Positions 1-8,032 of a stretch of DNA of 18,913 nucleotides are shown piece after piece; the first letter of the stretch is position 1, and each line of letters begins with the position of its first letter. The DNA lies in assembly GCA_964553915.1 (NCBI GenBank), contig CAZKMM010000040.1, positions 1-18,913 on the forward strand. Direction: 5' to 3'. This DNA is from CAZKMM01 sp964553915 (lineage in GTDB: Bacteria; RBG-13-61-14; DRUE01). The notes beneath the pieces are model-generated. The model was not told the origin of the DNA. It ran no database searches and was given only the letters and a program-made list of their open reading frames with translations. The position numbers and the translations under genes were made by a program.

Positions 1-146
1 CAAAAAATCCTTCATTGCTAATTTTATCTTAATTCATTCCCTAGCCCTTTTCAATGAAGAATAAAAAATTGGCTGGTTTCTCTTTGTCCTAGGAAAAACT
101 CTAATTAACTATGACCACTACAGTCCCAAATCTAGCAAAACATAAA

Positions 147-506
147 TCAGTCTTCTTGAATGCTGGCTGGCTCTTCCTTCTGGGCAGGAGCAAGCTGGGT
201 GGATTCGGTTTTTTCCTCAACAGATTTAAGTTTTTGCTCCAAATTTTTGATGATTTTATTCTGCTTTCGGATGGTCATTGTGTATTTATACCAGAAATAA
301 ATTTCCAGGATAATTGCCAAGCCAAAACCCAAAATAAACATCAAAAGCAGTCCGAACCAGATTTGCATCTCCACGGTAAAAAAGGTCTTTCCCGGAAGGC
401 GAAAGACCAGCTTAAAGCTCTGGCTCATTGCGGAGAAATTGTAAATCACCTCCAGCACCACCAGGATTATAATCAAAAGCACTAAAATCCATTTTAAATA
501 CCTCAT
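147..506 (-). CDS. lapA: LapA-domain inner membrane protein
   Basis: A 119-residue protein with two hydrophobic segments (about residues 4-25 and 50-73), separated by a short loop. A charged, coiled-coil-like tail (about 78-102, rich in K, E and Q) and a polar C terminus follow. This is the layout of the LapA/DUF1049 family, inner-membrane proteins that in E. coli work with LapB in controlling lipopolysaccharide synthesis. No lapB is visible, but the window ends 146 bases downstream. It is the last gene of the long minus-strand array. Its ATG overlaps the stop of the HIT gene (ATGA), and a GAGGAGA-like ribosome site lies about 9 bases upstream. The family call rests on topology, size and position after rpsA and an IHF-like gene rather than on a strict motif. 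Another small two-helix membrane protein is possible. Confidence 0.7.
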   Translation of the reverse strand: MRYLKWILVLLIIILVVLEVIYNFSAMSQSFKLVFRLPGKTFFTVEMQIWFGLLLMFILGFGLAIILEIYFWYKYTMTIRKQNKIIKNLEQKLKSVEEKTESTQLAPAQKEEPASIQED

Positions 507-997
507 TTCTGGCTCTCCTCTAAAAAAGCCTGGCGAAGCTTTTGATAGGTGGAGTTAAGATGTTCGGGCATTACTTTGGTCTCTGCCAGCACCGGCATAA
601 AATTGGTATCTCCTTCCCAGCGAGGGACAATATGCCAGTGGATATGGTCGAGCACTCCAGCGCCCCCGGTCTTGCCCAGATTCAGTCCAATATTAAATCC
701 ATCCGGATTAAAAGCCTTCTTTAGTGCGGAAAGGCTCAGACAGATAAGTTGATGAATCTCTGCCACTTCCTCGGAGTCAAGTGCTTCAAGCTCCCCGATA
801 TGGCGATGGGGCATAATCAAAAGATGACCATTGTTGTAAGGATAGCGATTCATAAATACTACCGCTTTTTCCCCTCGCCAGACAATCAGGTTTTTTTCAT
901 CCTCGCTTTCTTTCAATCCCTGACAGAAAACACACCCTTCATCTTTTCCCTGGCTCAAAATATAATCCATTCGCCAGGGTGCCCAGAGCACCTTCAT
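503..997 (-). CDS. HIT family protein, AP4A phosphorylase-like
   Basis: A 164-residue histidine-triad protein. The H-x-H-x-H active site is HIHWHIVPRW, with the triad at His118, His120 and His122. It is preceded by the conserved NIGLNLGKTGG stretch (102-112). The N terminus carries a CVFC pair (Cys22, Cys25) that with downstream histidines could bind zinc. An N-terminal LWAPWRMDYI segment and a NFM segment after the triad resemble the Ap4A phosphorylase/hydrolase branch (Mycobacterium Rv2613c type) more than the small HinT branch. The expected role is cleavage of diadenosine polyphosphates or related nucleotide-phosphate bonds in the cytosol; the exact substrate is inference. The ATG overlaps the HU/IHF stop by 4 bases and the TGA overlaps the lapA start, so translation is probably coupled. 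AAAGGAGG lies about 13 bases before the start. Confidence 0.88.
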   Translation of the reverse strand: MKVLWAPWRMDYILSQGKDEGCVFCQGLKESEDEKNLIVWRGEKAVVFMNRYPYNNGHLLIMPHRHIGELEALDSEEVAEIHQLICLSLSALKKAFNPDGFNIGLNLGKTGGAGVLDHIHWHIVPRWEGDTNFMPVLAETKVMPEHLNSTYQKLRQAFLEESQK

Positions 998-1296
998 TGG
1001 CTCTCGCTTTCCTCCTTTGGTTTATTCACCCTGAGCCTGAGCTCCTTGCCCACCTTGAAGAATGGAACCCGCTTTTCCGGAACAAACACCTGCTCGCCGG
1101 TTTTAGGATTTCTTCCCTGACGAGCCCGCCTCTGCCTGACCTCAAAACTGCCAAAGCCCCGTATCTCTATCCGCTCCCCCCGAGCGAGCGCCTCGGTCAT
1201 TGCCTGAAAAATGGTATCCACCACCAGCTCCGCATCCCTTAAACTTAATCCTTCAACCTTTTGGGACAATTTTTCAATCAATTCTCTTTTGGTCAT
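994..1296 (-). CDS. HU/IHF family DNA-binding protein
   Basis: A 100-residue bacterial DNA-bending protein of the HU/IHF family. It starts with the dimerisation helices (MTKRELIEKLSQK...), followed by IEIRGFGSFEVRQRRARQGRNPKTGE. This includes the beta-arm with the GRNPKTGE turn whose proline intercalates into DNA. The core ends near VGKELRLRV, followed by a short polar tail. It lies two genes downstream of rpsA, a position held by ihfB in many proteobacteria, so an IHF-beta-like role is plausible. HU and IHF cannot be separated safely without a tree, and no alpha partner is in the window. The ATG overlaps the sppA stop (ATGA), and AAGGAG sits 7 bases upstream. Confidence 0.93.
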   Translation of the reverse strand: MTKRELIEKLSQKVEGLSLRDAELVVDTIFQAMTEALARGERIEIRGFGSFEVRQRRARQGRNPKTGEQVFVPEKRVPFFKVGKELRLRVNKPKEESESQ

Positions 1297-2243
1297 TGCC
1301 CGCTCCTTGTTTGGGGTGAAAATTTAATTCCCGGCTCCAGATACCAGACCGGATTAAAAGCCCAGCTGGTGAATTTCTCTACCAGCCCCTGTGCTAATTT
1401 TGAGCCCATTGTTTCCCAGAAACCAAATCTGGTTCGGGGAAAGATTACTTCCGGCTCGCCTTTAATCCCTGCCAGCTCGCCTGCTTTTTTAATGGCATCC
1501 TCCAGATTTCCCAGAGCATCTACCAAGCCCAGCTCAAGTGCCTGCTCGCCAGTAAAGATTCTTCCGTCTGCTATCTTTTCTACCCCCTCTTCACTTAAAC
1601 CTCTTGATTCCATCACCGCTTTTTTAAATTGCTCGTGAACATTGCTGATTACTTCTTGGAAATATTTTCTTTCTTCCGGAGTCAACTCCCGGTAGGGACT
1701 ACCCGCATCCTTAAACTTTCCACTTTTGATTACCTGCTGGCGAATCTTCATCCAGCGTAAAAGCTCCTCTAAATCTAAAATCTGCATTAAAACCCCGATG
1801 CTTCCAGTTACGGTGCCCGGAGCAGAGATAATATAATTACAGCCCAGGCAAACATAATATCCTCCGCTGGCCGCTACCGAAGACATTGAGCAAACCACCG
1901 GTTTTTTTTCTCCAAACCTCTTAAGCTCCTGATATATCTCCTGAGCAGGAGCCACCGCCCCTCCGGGACTGTTCACCCGAAGCACCACCGCTTTTACAGA
2001 CCTGCTCTTTTTATAACGCCGAAGTTGACGCAAAATGTTCTCGCTTTCCGCAATCACCCCTTCAATTTTTATCACTGCGACCTGGTCTTTAAAAGAAAAT
2101 GAAATCCCAGCCTCTGGCTCCCTGATTGACTTGCGAGCAAATAGAGAGAGAAAAAGAATGAAAAGAATAAACAACCCCAAAAGCACCAGGCATCCGAAGG
2201 CAAAAGGGCGCTTTTGCCAGAGACGCTCTTGAGAAGAGCTCAC
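1293..2243 (-). CDS. sppA: Signal peptide peptidase SppA (short form)
   Basis: A 316-residue membrane-anchored serine protease that cleaves leftover signal peptides. An N-terminal transmembrane helix spans about residues 16-36, followed by an extracytoplasmic S49 domain. The nucleophile motif is SSVAASGGYYV with Ser126. The general-base lysine lies in the SGKFKD motif (Lys176 or Lys178). The RVNSPGGAV segment near 89-97 forms the oxyanion region. This is the short single-domain form, as in Bacillus and many phyla, rather than the roughly 600-residue E. coli form. The start is GTG, overlapping the rpsA TGA (GTGA), with AGGAGA about 8 bases upstream. Its place between rpsA and an IHF-like gene is not found in E. 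coli. Confidence 0.93.
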   Translation of the reverse strand: MSSSQERLWQKRPFAFGCLVLLGLFILFILFLSLFARKSIREPEAGISFSFKDQVAVIKIEGVIAESENILRQLRRYKKSRSVKAVVLRVNSPGGAVAPAQEIYQELKRFGEKKPVVCSMSSVAASGGYYVCLGCNYIISAPGTVTGSIGVLMQILDLEELLRWMKIRQQVIKSGKFKDAGSPYRELTPEERKYFQEVISNVHEQFKKAVMESRGLSEEGVEKIADGRIFTGEQALELGLVDALGNLEDAIKKAGELAGIKGEPEVIFPRTRFGFWETMGSKLAQGLVEKFTSWAFNPVWYLEPGIKFSPQTRSGQ

Positions 2244-4066
2244 TCTTTCTTCTCCTGGTTTGAGGAAGATTCTTTCTCTGCCTCAGAGGTAGAATTTTCC
2301 TCTTTCTCTTTTTCCTGAGTAAATAATTCTTTACCTTTTGCTTCTGCCAGTTTTTTCTGAATAATCTCTCCCAGTTTGCTGGTGCCGTCCCGTTCCCCGG
2401 GTTGATATGCGGTTTCTTCCTCAGGAGCAAAGGTGCGAAGACTCAGGCGAATTCTCCGCTCATTGGGGTCAACACTCAAAACCTCCACCAGCACTTCTTC
2501 TCCGACTTTTACCACTTCTTCCGGGGTTTTGACCGGCTCATCACTCATCTCACTGATATGAACCAAACCCTCTATCCCTTCTTCCAGTTGGACAAAGGCG
2601 CCGAAATCTGTAATGCTTACCACTTTTCCCTTCACCCGGGAGCCGGGGCGATATTTTTCCGGCACCAGAGACCAGGGGTCGGGCTGAAGCTGTTTAATGC
2701 CCAGGCTGAACCGCTCCTGCTCCGGGTCAATCTCCAGAACCACACATTCCACCTCATCGCCTTTTTTCAAAAGCTCCTTGGGATGACGAATCTTTTTTAC
2801 CCAGGACAGGTCTGAAATGTGAATCAAGCCATCTACCCCCTCGCCAATATCCACAAATACTCCAAAGTTGGTCATATTTTTGACCTTTCCCCGCACCTTG
2901 GTGCCCGGGGGATATTTCTCCTGAAGCACCTGCCAGGGATTGGGCATTACCTGCTTCATTCCCAGACTGATTTTTCGGTTTTGAAGGTCAATGTCCAGCA
3001 CCTTGGCTTCCACGATTTCTCCCAGTTTAACAATTTCTCTGGGAGAAATTCGCTTCTTGCTCCAGCTCATCTCAGAAACATGAACCAGCCCCTCTACTCC
3101 CGGCTCCAGTTCAATAAAGGCACCATATTCCGTAATATTAACCACCTTTCCCTGAACAATGGTTCCGATGGGATATTTTTTATCTACATTTTCCCAGGGG
3201 TCAGGCTCCAGTTGTTTTAAGCCCAGGCTGACCCGTTCTTTTTCCCGGTCAAATTTCAGCACCTTAACTTCAATCTCATCGCCCACAGAGAGAATCTCGC
3301 TGGGATGGGTTATTTTCCTCCAGCTCATATCTGTGATATGAAGCAGACCATCCACTCCCCCGATGTCAATAAATGCTCCATAATCAGTAATATTTTTTAC
3401 CTTTCCTTTTACCACCACCCCTTCTTCCAGTTCAGATAAAGTCCGCTCCCGCATCCTCCTCCATTCTTTTTCCAGAACCGCCCTTCTGCTCACCACCACA
3501 TTTACTCGTTTGCGGTTGAATTTAAGCACCTGAAATCGGTCGCTCTTGCCAATTAAGGAGTCAGGATTTTTAATCGGGCGAATATCCGCCTGACTGCCGG
3601 GCATAAATGCCCTTACTCCGCCAATATCCACCATATATCCGCCCTTAACCCGCTCCACAATTTTTCCCTCAATCGGGGTTTCTTCCCGATACGCCTGGTC
3701 AATCTGTTCCCAGAGCCGTTTCTTTTCAGCTTTGGATTTGGAAAGAATGATTATGCCCAGATCCTCCTGTTTCTTCTCTACCAGCACCTCAATTTCATCT
3801 CCGGGGTTGATTTTGATTTCTCCCTCAGCATCCTTGAATTCATCAACCGGCACCTGCCCCTCGCATTTATCTCCAATATCCACCATTACATAATCTTTCC
3901 CTACACTGACCACGGTACCGGAAATAATCTCTCCTTCCTCAATATGACGATGCTGGAAACTCTCCTCAATCAGGGCTTCAAAATTTTCTTCTATCTCTGG
4001 CTGGTCTGGTTTGGTCTCTTCTTCTTTTTCCTGGTTTTGGTTAGTTGGTTTCTTTTCTTCCTCCAA
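2240..4066 (-). CDS. rpsA: 30S ribosomal protein S1, six S1 domains
   Basis: A 608-residue protein with six S1 RNA-binding repeats at about residues 44-110, 131-194, 216-284, 301-371, 388-458 and 476-544. Repeats 3 to 6 are near-identical in plan (GKVxxITxxGAFxxL...GLxHISxMSW). Repeats 1 and 2 are divergent, as expected for the ribosome-docking domains of S1. An acidic N-terminal leader (1-43) and a polar Glu/Lys/Ser tail (580-608) make it longer than the 557-residue E. coli protein. S1 unfolds mRNA and helps load it on the 30S subunit. The start codon is TTG at 4066, with a strong GGGAGGG site 5 bases upstream; the next in-frame Met (residue 61) lies inside repeat 1, so TTG is the only sensible start. 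A 22-base gap to cmk is among the largest in the array. Confidence 0.97.
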   Translation of the reverse strand: MEEEKKPTNQNQEKEEETKPDQPEIEENFEALIEESFQHRHIEEGEIISGTVVSVGKDYVMVDIGDKCEGQVPVDEFKDAEGEIKINPGDEIEVLVEKKQEDLGIIILSKSKAEKKRLWEQIDQAYREETPIEGKIVERVKGGYMVDIGGVRAFMPGSQADIRPIKNPDSLIGKSDRFQVLKFNRKRVNVVVSRRAVLEKEWRRMRERTLSELEEGVVVKGKVKNITDYGAFIDIGGVDGLLHITDMSWRKITHPSEILSVGDEIEVKVLKFDREKERVSLGLKQLEPDPWENVDKKYPIGTIVQGKVVNITEYGAFIELEPGVEGLVHVSEMSWSKKRISPREIVKLGEIVEAKVLDIDLQNRKISLGMKQVMPNPWQVLQEKYPPGTKVRGKVKNMTNFGVFVDIGEGVDGLIHISDLSWVKKIRHPKELLKKGDEVECVVLEIDPEQERFSLGIKQLQPDPWSLVPEKYRPGSRVKGKVVSITDFGAFVQLEEGIEGLVHISEMSDEPVKTPEEVVKVGEEVLVEVLSVDPNERRIRLSLRTFAPEEETAYQPGERDGTSKLGEIIQKKLAEAKGKELFTQEKEKEENSTSEAEKESSSNQEKKE

Positions 4067-4071
4067 TTTAA

Positions 4072-4092
4072 CCCTCCCTAATAATTTATTAG
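4072..4092 (-). promoter_or_regulatory. rpsA ribosome site with upstream AT-rich palindrome
   Basis: The mRNA-sense AGGGAGGG (4079..4072) is the strongest Shine-Dalgarno sequence of the minus-strand array and lies 5 bases before the TTG start of rpsA. Directly upstream is a perfect inverted repeat, CTAATAA-A-TTATTAG (4092..4078), which also holds the tandem TAA stops of cmk. A weak hairpin beside the S1 ribosome site could affect S1 autoregulation, but that role is inference. Confidence 0.55.
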
Positions 4093-4766
4093 CAAACCGC
4101 GCCTTGATGAATTTCCTTTAAAATTAAATCCACCACCTGGTCAACATTCAGGTGGGTGGTATCAATCTGAATTGCCTCCGGCGCGGGCTTAAGCGGTGCC
4201 AGGTCTCTTTGAGAATCCTGAGCATCTCTTTTTTCCACTTCTTTTTTAATCTGCTCCAGCTCCACCTTTTCTCCTCTCTGCAAAAGCTCCTGATACCTTC
4301 TTCTTGCTCTCTCTTCCAGAGAAGCGGTGAGGAAGAATTTATAATCCGCATCCGGGAAAACCACCGTGCCCATATCTCTTCCCTCTGCCACCACTCCTCC
4401 CTGCTCTCCTAATTTTCGCTGAAGCTCCCAGAGCTTCTCGCGCACCACCCGATGCTGGCTGATTTTGCTCGCTCCCATTCCCACTTCTTCGGTGCGAATT
4501 TTTTCAGTAATATCTTCCCCATCAAGAAAAAGCCGAATTTGATTTCCGCGAGGGACCAATTCCAGTTTTAAATCAGAAACCACTTTTTGGGCATCTTCTT
4601 CTCGGGAGGGGTCTAAGCCGAGCTTAAAGGCTTTCAGGGCACAAGCCCGATACATTGCTCCGGTATCAAGATAAAGATACCCCAATTTTTCTGCCAGTTT
4701 TCTACTCACCGTGCTCTTGCCCGCACCCGAAGGTCCGTCAATGGTGATAATATATCCTTTTTTCAT
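4089..4766 (-). CDS. cmk: Cytidylate kinase
   Basis: A 225-residue nucleoside monophosphate kinase that phosphorylates CMP and dCMP with ATP, recycling nucleotides from RNA turnover and lipid synthesis. The P-loop is GPSGAGKST (11-19), followed by YLDTGAMYRA (33-42), the CMP-site signature. GRDMGTVVFPDADYKFFLTAS and the Arg-rich lid SLEERARRRYQEL complete the typical core. The length is that of the family. The ATG lies 3 bases after the aroA stop, with no clear Shine-Dalgarno sequence, so translational coupling is likely. The adjacent cmk-rpsA order is conserved across many bacteria. Confidence 0.96.
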   Translation of the reverse strand: MKKGYIITIDGPSGAGKSTVSRKLAEKLGYLYLDTGAMYRACALKAFKLGLDPSREEDAQKVVSDLKLELVPRGNQIRLFLDGEDITEKIRTEEVGMGASKISQHRVVREKLWELQRKLGEQGGVVAEGRDMGTVVFPDADYKFFLTASLEERARRRYQELLQRGEKVELEQIKKEVEKRDAQDSQRDLAPLKPAPEAIQIDTTHLNVDQVVDLILKEIHQGAVC

Positions 4767-4769
4767 TGC

Positions 4770-6050
4770 TTATGCAACTAATTGCTTTAATTTATTAAAA
4801 AAATTTGGAAAACTGGTCTCTGCCCACTCCACAGATTTAATTCTGGTTTTCCCCTGAGCACATAGCCCTGCCACTGCCAGACTCATTGCTACCCGATGGT
4901 CTTTATGGCTGTAAACCTCTGTTCCTCTCAGCTCCTCCACCCCTTCTATAACCATTCCATCTTCCAGCTCCTCTATTTTTGCTCCCATTTTTTTGAGCTC
5001 GCTGGTCATTGAACGGATACGGTCAGACTCTTTTACCCGAAGCTCCCTGGCATCTCTTATAATGGTCTTTCCCCTGGCGAGCGCTCCAGCCACTGCCAGA
5101 ATCGGCAGTTCGTCAATCACCCGGGGAATAATCTCTCCTTTAATTTCCACCCCTTTTAAGGGCTGGCTTTTTATCAGAAGGTCTGCAACTGGTTCCCCGC
5201 AAACCTCTCTTTGATTTAACCGCTCAATTTTTGCCCCCATCTTCTCCAGCACTTCTAAAATTCCGCTTCGGGTGGGATTTATCCCTACATTTTTAATCAG
5301 GAGCTCGCTGGAAGGGACCAAAACCCCGGCAACAATAAAAAAGCTGGCAGAGGAAATATCTCCCACCACCTCAAGGTCTCTGGCGGACAGCTCCCCTCCT
5401 CCTTCCATTTCCAGCCAGCCCTGATTATTTTTAAGCTCTATTCCGAAATAATTTAAAAGCCTTTCAGTATGGTCACGACTTTGAGCTGGCTCCTTGATTC
5501 TGGTTCTGCCCCGTGCATATAGGCTAGCGAGAAGAATTGCACTTTTTACCTGGGCAGATGCAACAGGAAGTTCATACTCAATTGCCCTTAATTCTCCGCC
5601 TCTAATTTCCAGTGGAGGATATTCATCATCCCTTGCCCGAATTTCTGCGCCCATCATCCGAAGCGGAATGATAATCCGCTTCATCGGACGACCCTGAAGG
5701 GTCTCATCTCCGGTTAAAATGGTTGGAAAATTCTGTCCTGCCAGCACCCCGGCTAAAAGCCGGAATCCGGTTCCAGAATTGCCCAGGTCCAGAATCCCCT
5801 CTGGAGGCTTTAAACCATATTTCCCTTCTCCATAAACAATCAGTTCATCATTCTGCTCAATTTTTACTCCAAGAGCCTGAAAAGCCTGAATAGTGGAAAA
5901 AACATCTCCGGCTTTTAGCCAGCCTTTGATTCTGCTTTTTCCCCGGGAAAGAGAGGCAAAAATCACCGCCCGATGAGAGATAGATTTATCGCCGGGAACC
6001 TCAACCTCCCCTTTTAAACTTCGGGCTTTTTCTACCTCCCAGTCAGCCAT
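4770..6050 (-). CDS. aroA: 3-phosphoshikimate 1-carboxyvinyltransferase (EPSP synthase)
   Basis: A 426-residue shikimate-pathway enzyme that joins shikimate-3-phosphate and phosphoenolpyruvate. Visible motifs are PGDKSISHR (19-27), DLGNSGTGFRLLAG (88-101), LPVASAQVKSAILL (161-174), RDHTE (192-196), NPTR (258-261), the catalytic IDELP (312-316), ELRVKESDRI (336-345) and KDHRVAMS (383-390). The combination GDKS, SAQVK, RxHTE and NxTR is the class II EPSP synthase signature (Bacillus, Agrobacterium CP4 type). The residue matching the CP4 Ala100 site is Gly93, as in glyphosate-sensitive enzymes. The ATG overlaps the tyrA stop by 8 bases. In the Pseudomonas supraoperon tyrA and aroA are fused; here they are separate but overlapping. 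Confidence 0.97.
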   Translation of the reverse strand: MADWEVEKARSLKGEVEVPGDKSISHRAVIFASLSRGKSRIKGWLKAGDVFSTIQAFQALGVKIEQNDELIVYGEGKYGLKPPEGILDLGNSGTGFRLLAGVLAGQNFPTILTGDETLQGRPMKRIIIPLRMMGAEIRARDDEYPPLEIRGGELRAIEYELPVASAQVKSAILLASLYARGRTRIKEPAQSRDHTERLLNYFGIELKNNQGWLEMEGGGELSARDLEVVGDISSASFFIVAGVLVPSSELLIKNVGINPTRSGILEVLEKMGAKIERLNQREVCGEPVADLLIKSQPLKGVEIKGEIIPRVIDELPILAVAGALARGKTIIRDARELRVKESDRIRSMTSELKKMGAKIEELEDGMVIEGVEELRGTEVYSHKDHRVAMSLAVAGLCAQGKTRIKSVEWAETSFPNFFNKLKQLVA

Positions 6051-6912
6051 CTTTTTCTACTTTTTCCTTTATGGCTCTGGTCTCAGTAAAATATTTTTCC
6101 AGCTCTTTTGCTTTTTCTTCCTCAATCCAGCGGGCAAGAAGCTCCAGCTCCTTATGATAGCGAGTTATGGTCTCAAGAATCGGCTTTTTATTCTCCAGAC
6201 AAATATCCCGCCACATCTCCGGAGAACTGCCCGCAATCCGGATGAAGTCCCGGAATCCTCCAGCACTGAACCTGAGCAGGGGCACTTCATTTTCTTTTTT
6301 CATCACCACCCCGACCAGGGCATAAGCAATCATATGAGGAAGATGACTAATCCAGGCAAGAACCTGGTCGTGAAAATCTGGCTCCATTATTTCTACCTTG
6401 GAGCCGAGCCTGGTCCAGAGAAGCTTTATTTTTTCCAGACCAGACGGAGATGAACGGGAACAGGGAGTGATAATCGTCCATCTCCCTTTAAATAAATCCG
6501 GGTCAGAATATCTGGCACCGGTTTTTTCTCTGCCTGCTATGGGATGAGCAGGAATAAAATCAACTTCAGAATCTAAAAACCGGACGATTTTTTCAATCAG
6601 CTCTTTTTTGGTGCTACCAACATCAGTGAGAATCGCACCGGAACGAAAACGTCCCTGAGCCTTTTTTACCAGCTCAGGCATCACCCGAACTGGAGTGGCT
6701 AATACCACTAAATCTGCCTGCTCAACCCCCTGCTCAATTTGATGGGTATAGTCATCTATAATTCCCAGCTCTTTTGCCAGCTTTAAATTCTCTTCCCCTC
6801 TTCCTACCCCGATGATTTCCCGGACAAGCTTTTGCTGACGCATTCCCAGTGCCAGGGAGCCACCAATCAGACCAACGCCAGCGATACAGACCCTTTGAAA
6901 AAAAAGCTCCAA
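6043..6912 (-). CDS. tyrA: Prephenate (or arogenate) dehydrogenase
   Basis: A 289-residue NAD(P)-dependent oxidative decarboxylase of the Tyr branch. The Rossmann motif GVGLIGGSLALG (12-23) is followed by VVLATP (69-74), LTDVGSTKKEL (95-105) and PAHPIAGREKTG (121-132), whose His123 fits the family's substrate-contact region. A helical C-terminal dimerisation half has FSAGGFRDFIRIAGSSPEMWRDI. There is no ACT or chorismate mutase domain. The best start is TTG at 6912, 1 base after the hisC stop, with GGAGG about 12 bases upstream. The frame stays open to 7023, but that extra stretch lies inside hisC and ignores the Rossmann N terminus. Prephenate versus arogenate preference cannot be told by eye. 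The gene follows a HisC-type aminotransferase that may act in the same branch. Confidence 0.94.
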   Translation of the reverse strand: MELFFQRVCIAGVGLIGGSLALGMRQQKLVREIIGVGRGEENLKLAKELGIIDDYTHQIEQGVEQADLVVLATPVRVMPELVKKAQGRFRSGAILTDVGSTKKELIEKIVRFLDSEVDFIPAHPIAGREKTGARYSDPDLFKGRWTIITPCSRSSPSGLEKIKLLWTRLGSKVEIMEPDFHDQVLAWISHLPHMIAYALVGVVMKKENEVPLLRFSAGGFRDFIRIAGSSPEMWRDICLENKKPILETITRYHKELELLARWIEEEKAKELEKYFTETRAIKEKVEKDG

Positions 6913-6913
6913 A

Positions 6914-8032
6914 TTAGCTGATAACCTCCTCCAAGGTCTTGATAAATCGCTGATTTTCCTCCGGAGTGCCCACAGTCGCCCGAAGCCACTGGGGAAGTTT
7001 ATACCCTCCCATCGGGCGGACAATCACTCCTTTATGAAGCAGGCGGTTGTATAATTCTCCAGCATCAATCGGAGATTTAAAAAGAATAAAATTTGCCACC
7101 GAAGGAATATACTCTATGCCCAGCCGTTTAAATTCCTGCTCCAGATATTTCATTCCCTGGCGGTTATTTTCCAGGGAACGGCGGATATGCTCCTCATCAT
7201 CCAGCGCGGCTAAAGCTCCCACCTGAGCCAGGCTGTTAGTATTAAAAGGCTGGCGAACCCGATTGACAAATCCCACAATTTCAGAATCAGCAATTCCATA
7301 GCCGATTCTCAGCCCTGCCAGCCCATAAATCTTGGAAAAGGTGCGAACCGCCACCAGATTCTTCTTCCCACTTTTTACCAGCTCCACCGCATCCGGATAA
7401 TCTTCTGCTTCCACATATTCAAAATATGCTTCATCAATCACCACCATCACCCGCTCCGGCACCTGTTCCAAAAACTCCTCCAGCTCTGCTCTGGACACAT
7501 AAGTTCCTGTAGGATTATTAGGATTAGCAATAAAAACCACTCTGGTTCGGTCATTGATTGCTTTTGCCATCTCTTTTAGATTATGCCCGAAGTTCTCCCC
7601 GGGCGGACAGACCACCTTTTTATAACCCCTGCTATCCACTGCCAGGGTGTAAACTACAAAAGCGTGTTCGCTCATCACCGCTTCATCCCCGGGCACCATA
7701 AAAGTAGCAACCAACAGCTCCAGCACTTCATTGGAGCCGTTGCCAAGAATTATCATTTCCGGACTCACCCCTAACTTCTGGCTCAGCTTCTCCTTTAAAT
7801 AAGTGCAGTTGCCATCCGGATAACGATTGAGATTGGAAAGCGCTGACTTGATAGCCTCTACCGCTTTGGGACTGGGACCCAGGGGATTTTCATTTGAGGC
7901 AATTTTTATGGAATCTTTTACTCCCAGCTCCCTTTCCAGCTCTTCAATCGGTTTGCCCGGAACATAGGGCACCAGCCGGCGAATATACTCCGGCACCCAG
8001 GCACAGGGATTGGAAATACTACCAGTAATCAT
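6914..8032 (-). CDS. hisC: HisC-type aminotransferase (histidinol-phosphate / aromatic)
   Basis: A PLP fold-type I aminotransferase of about 372 residues. Motifs are SNENPLGPSPKAV, ILGNGSNEVLELL (PLP phosphate region), FIANPNNPTGT, VVIDEAYFEYV and RTFSKIYGLAGLRIGYG. The PLP lysine is in FSK (residue 234 from the ATG). By family this converts imidazole-acetol phosphate to histidinol phosphate. Set between pheA and tyrA, it more likely (or also) transaminates prephenate, phenylpyruvate or 4-hydroxyphenylpyruvate, as the HisH-b aminotransferase of the Pseudomonas supraoperon does; that is inference. Two adjacent starts exist, GTG at 8035 and ATG at 8032. GGAGG lies 7 bases before the ATG, which is preferred, giving a 1-base overlap with the pheA stop (TGATG). 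Confidence 0.93.
   Translation of the reverse strand: MITGSISNPCAWVPEYIRRLVPYVPGKPIEELERELGVKDSIKIASNENPLGPSPKAVEAIKSALSNLNRYPDGNCTYLKEKLSQKLGVSPEMIILGNGSNEVLELLVATFMVPGDEAVMSEHAFVVYTLAVDSRGYKKVVCPPGENFGHNLKEMAKAINDRTRVVFIANPNNPTGTYVSRAELEEFLEQVPERVMVVIDEAYFEYVEAEDYPDAVELVKSGKKNLVAVRTFSKIYGLAGLRIGYGIADSEIVGFVNRVRQPFNTNSLAQVGALAALDDEEHIRRSLENNRQGMKYLEQEFKRLGIEYIPSVANFILFKSPIDAGELYNRLLHKGVIVRPMGGYKLPQWLRATVGTPEENQRFIKTLEEVIS

Noticed and set aside
10..59. 8-bp inverted repeat (CTTCATTG and CAATGAAG) downstream of lapA as a terminator
   Set aside because: The 34-base loop and lack of a T-run after the stem do not fit an intrinsic terminator; nothing else is recognisable in bases 1-146.
2402..3220. 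Two long plus-strand open frames opposite rpsA
   Set aside because: Their repeated words mirror the S1 repeats on the other strand; they have no ribosome sites or recognisable domains.
5660..5763. Hairpins in aroA (5660-5682 and 5749-5763)
   Set aside because: Stems of 6 to 8 bp are expected by chance at this length, lie in coding sequence and have no T-run.
6913..7023. Possible 37-residue N-terminal extension of TyrA
   Set aside because: It lies wholly within the end of hisC in another frame and precedes a complete Rossmann N terminus; TTG at 6912 with GGAGG upstream explains the start.
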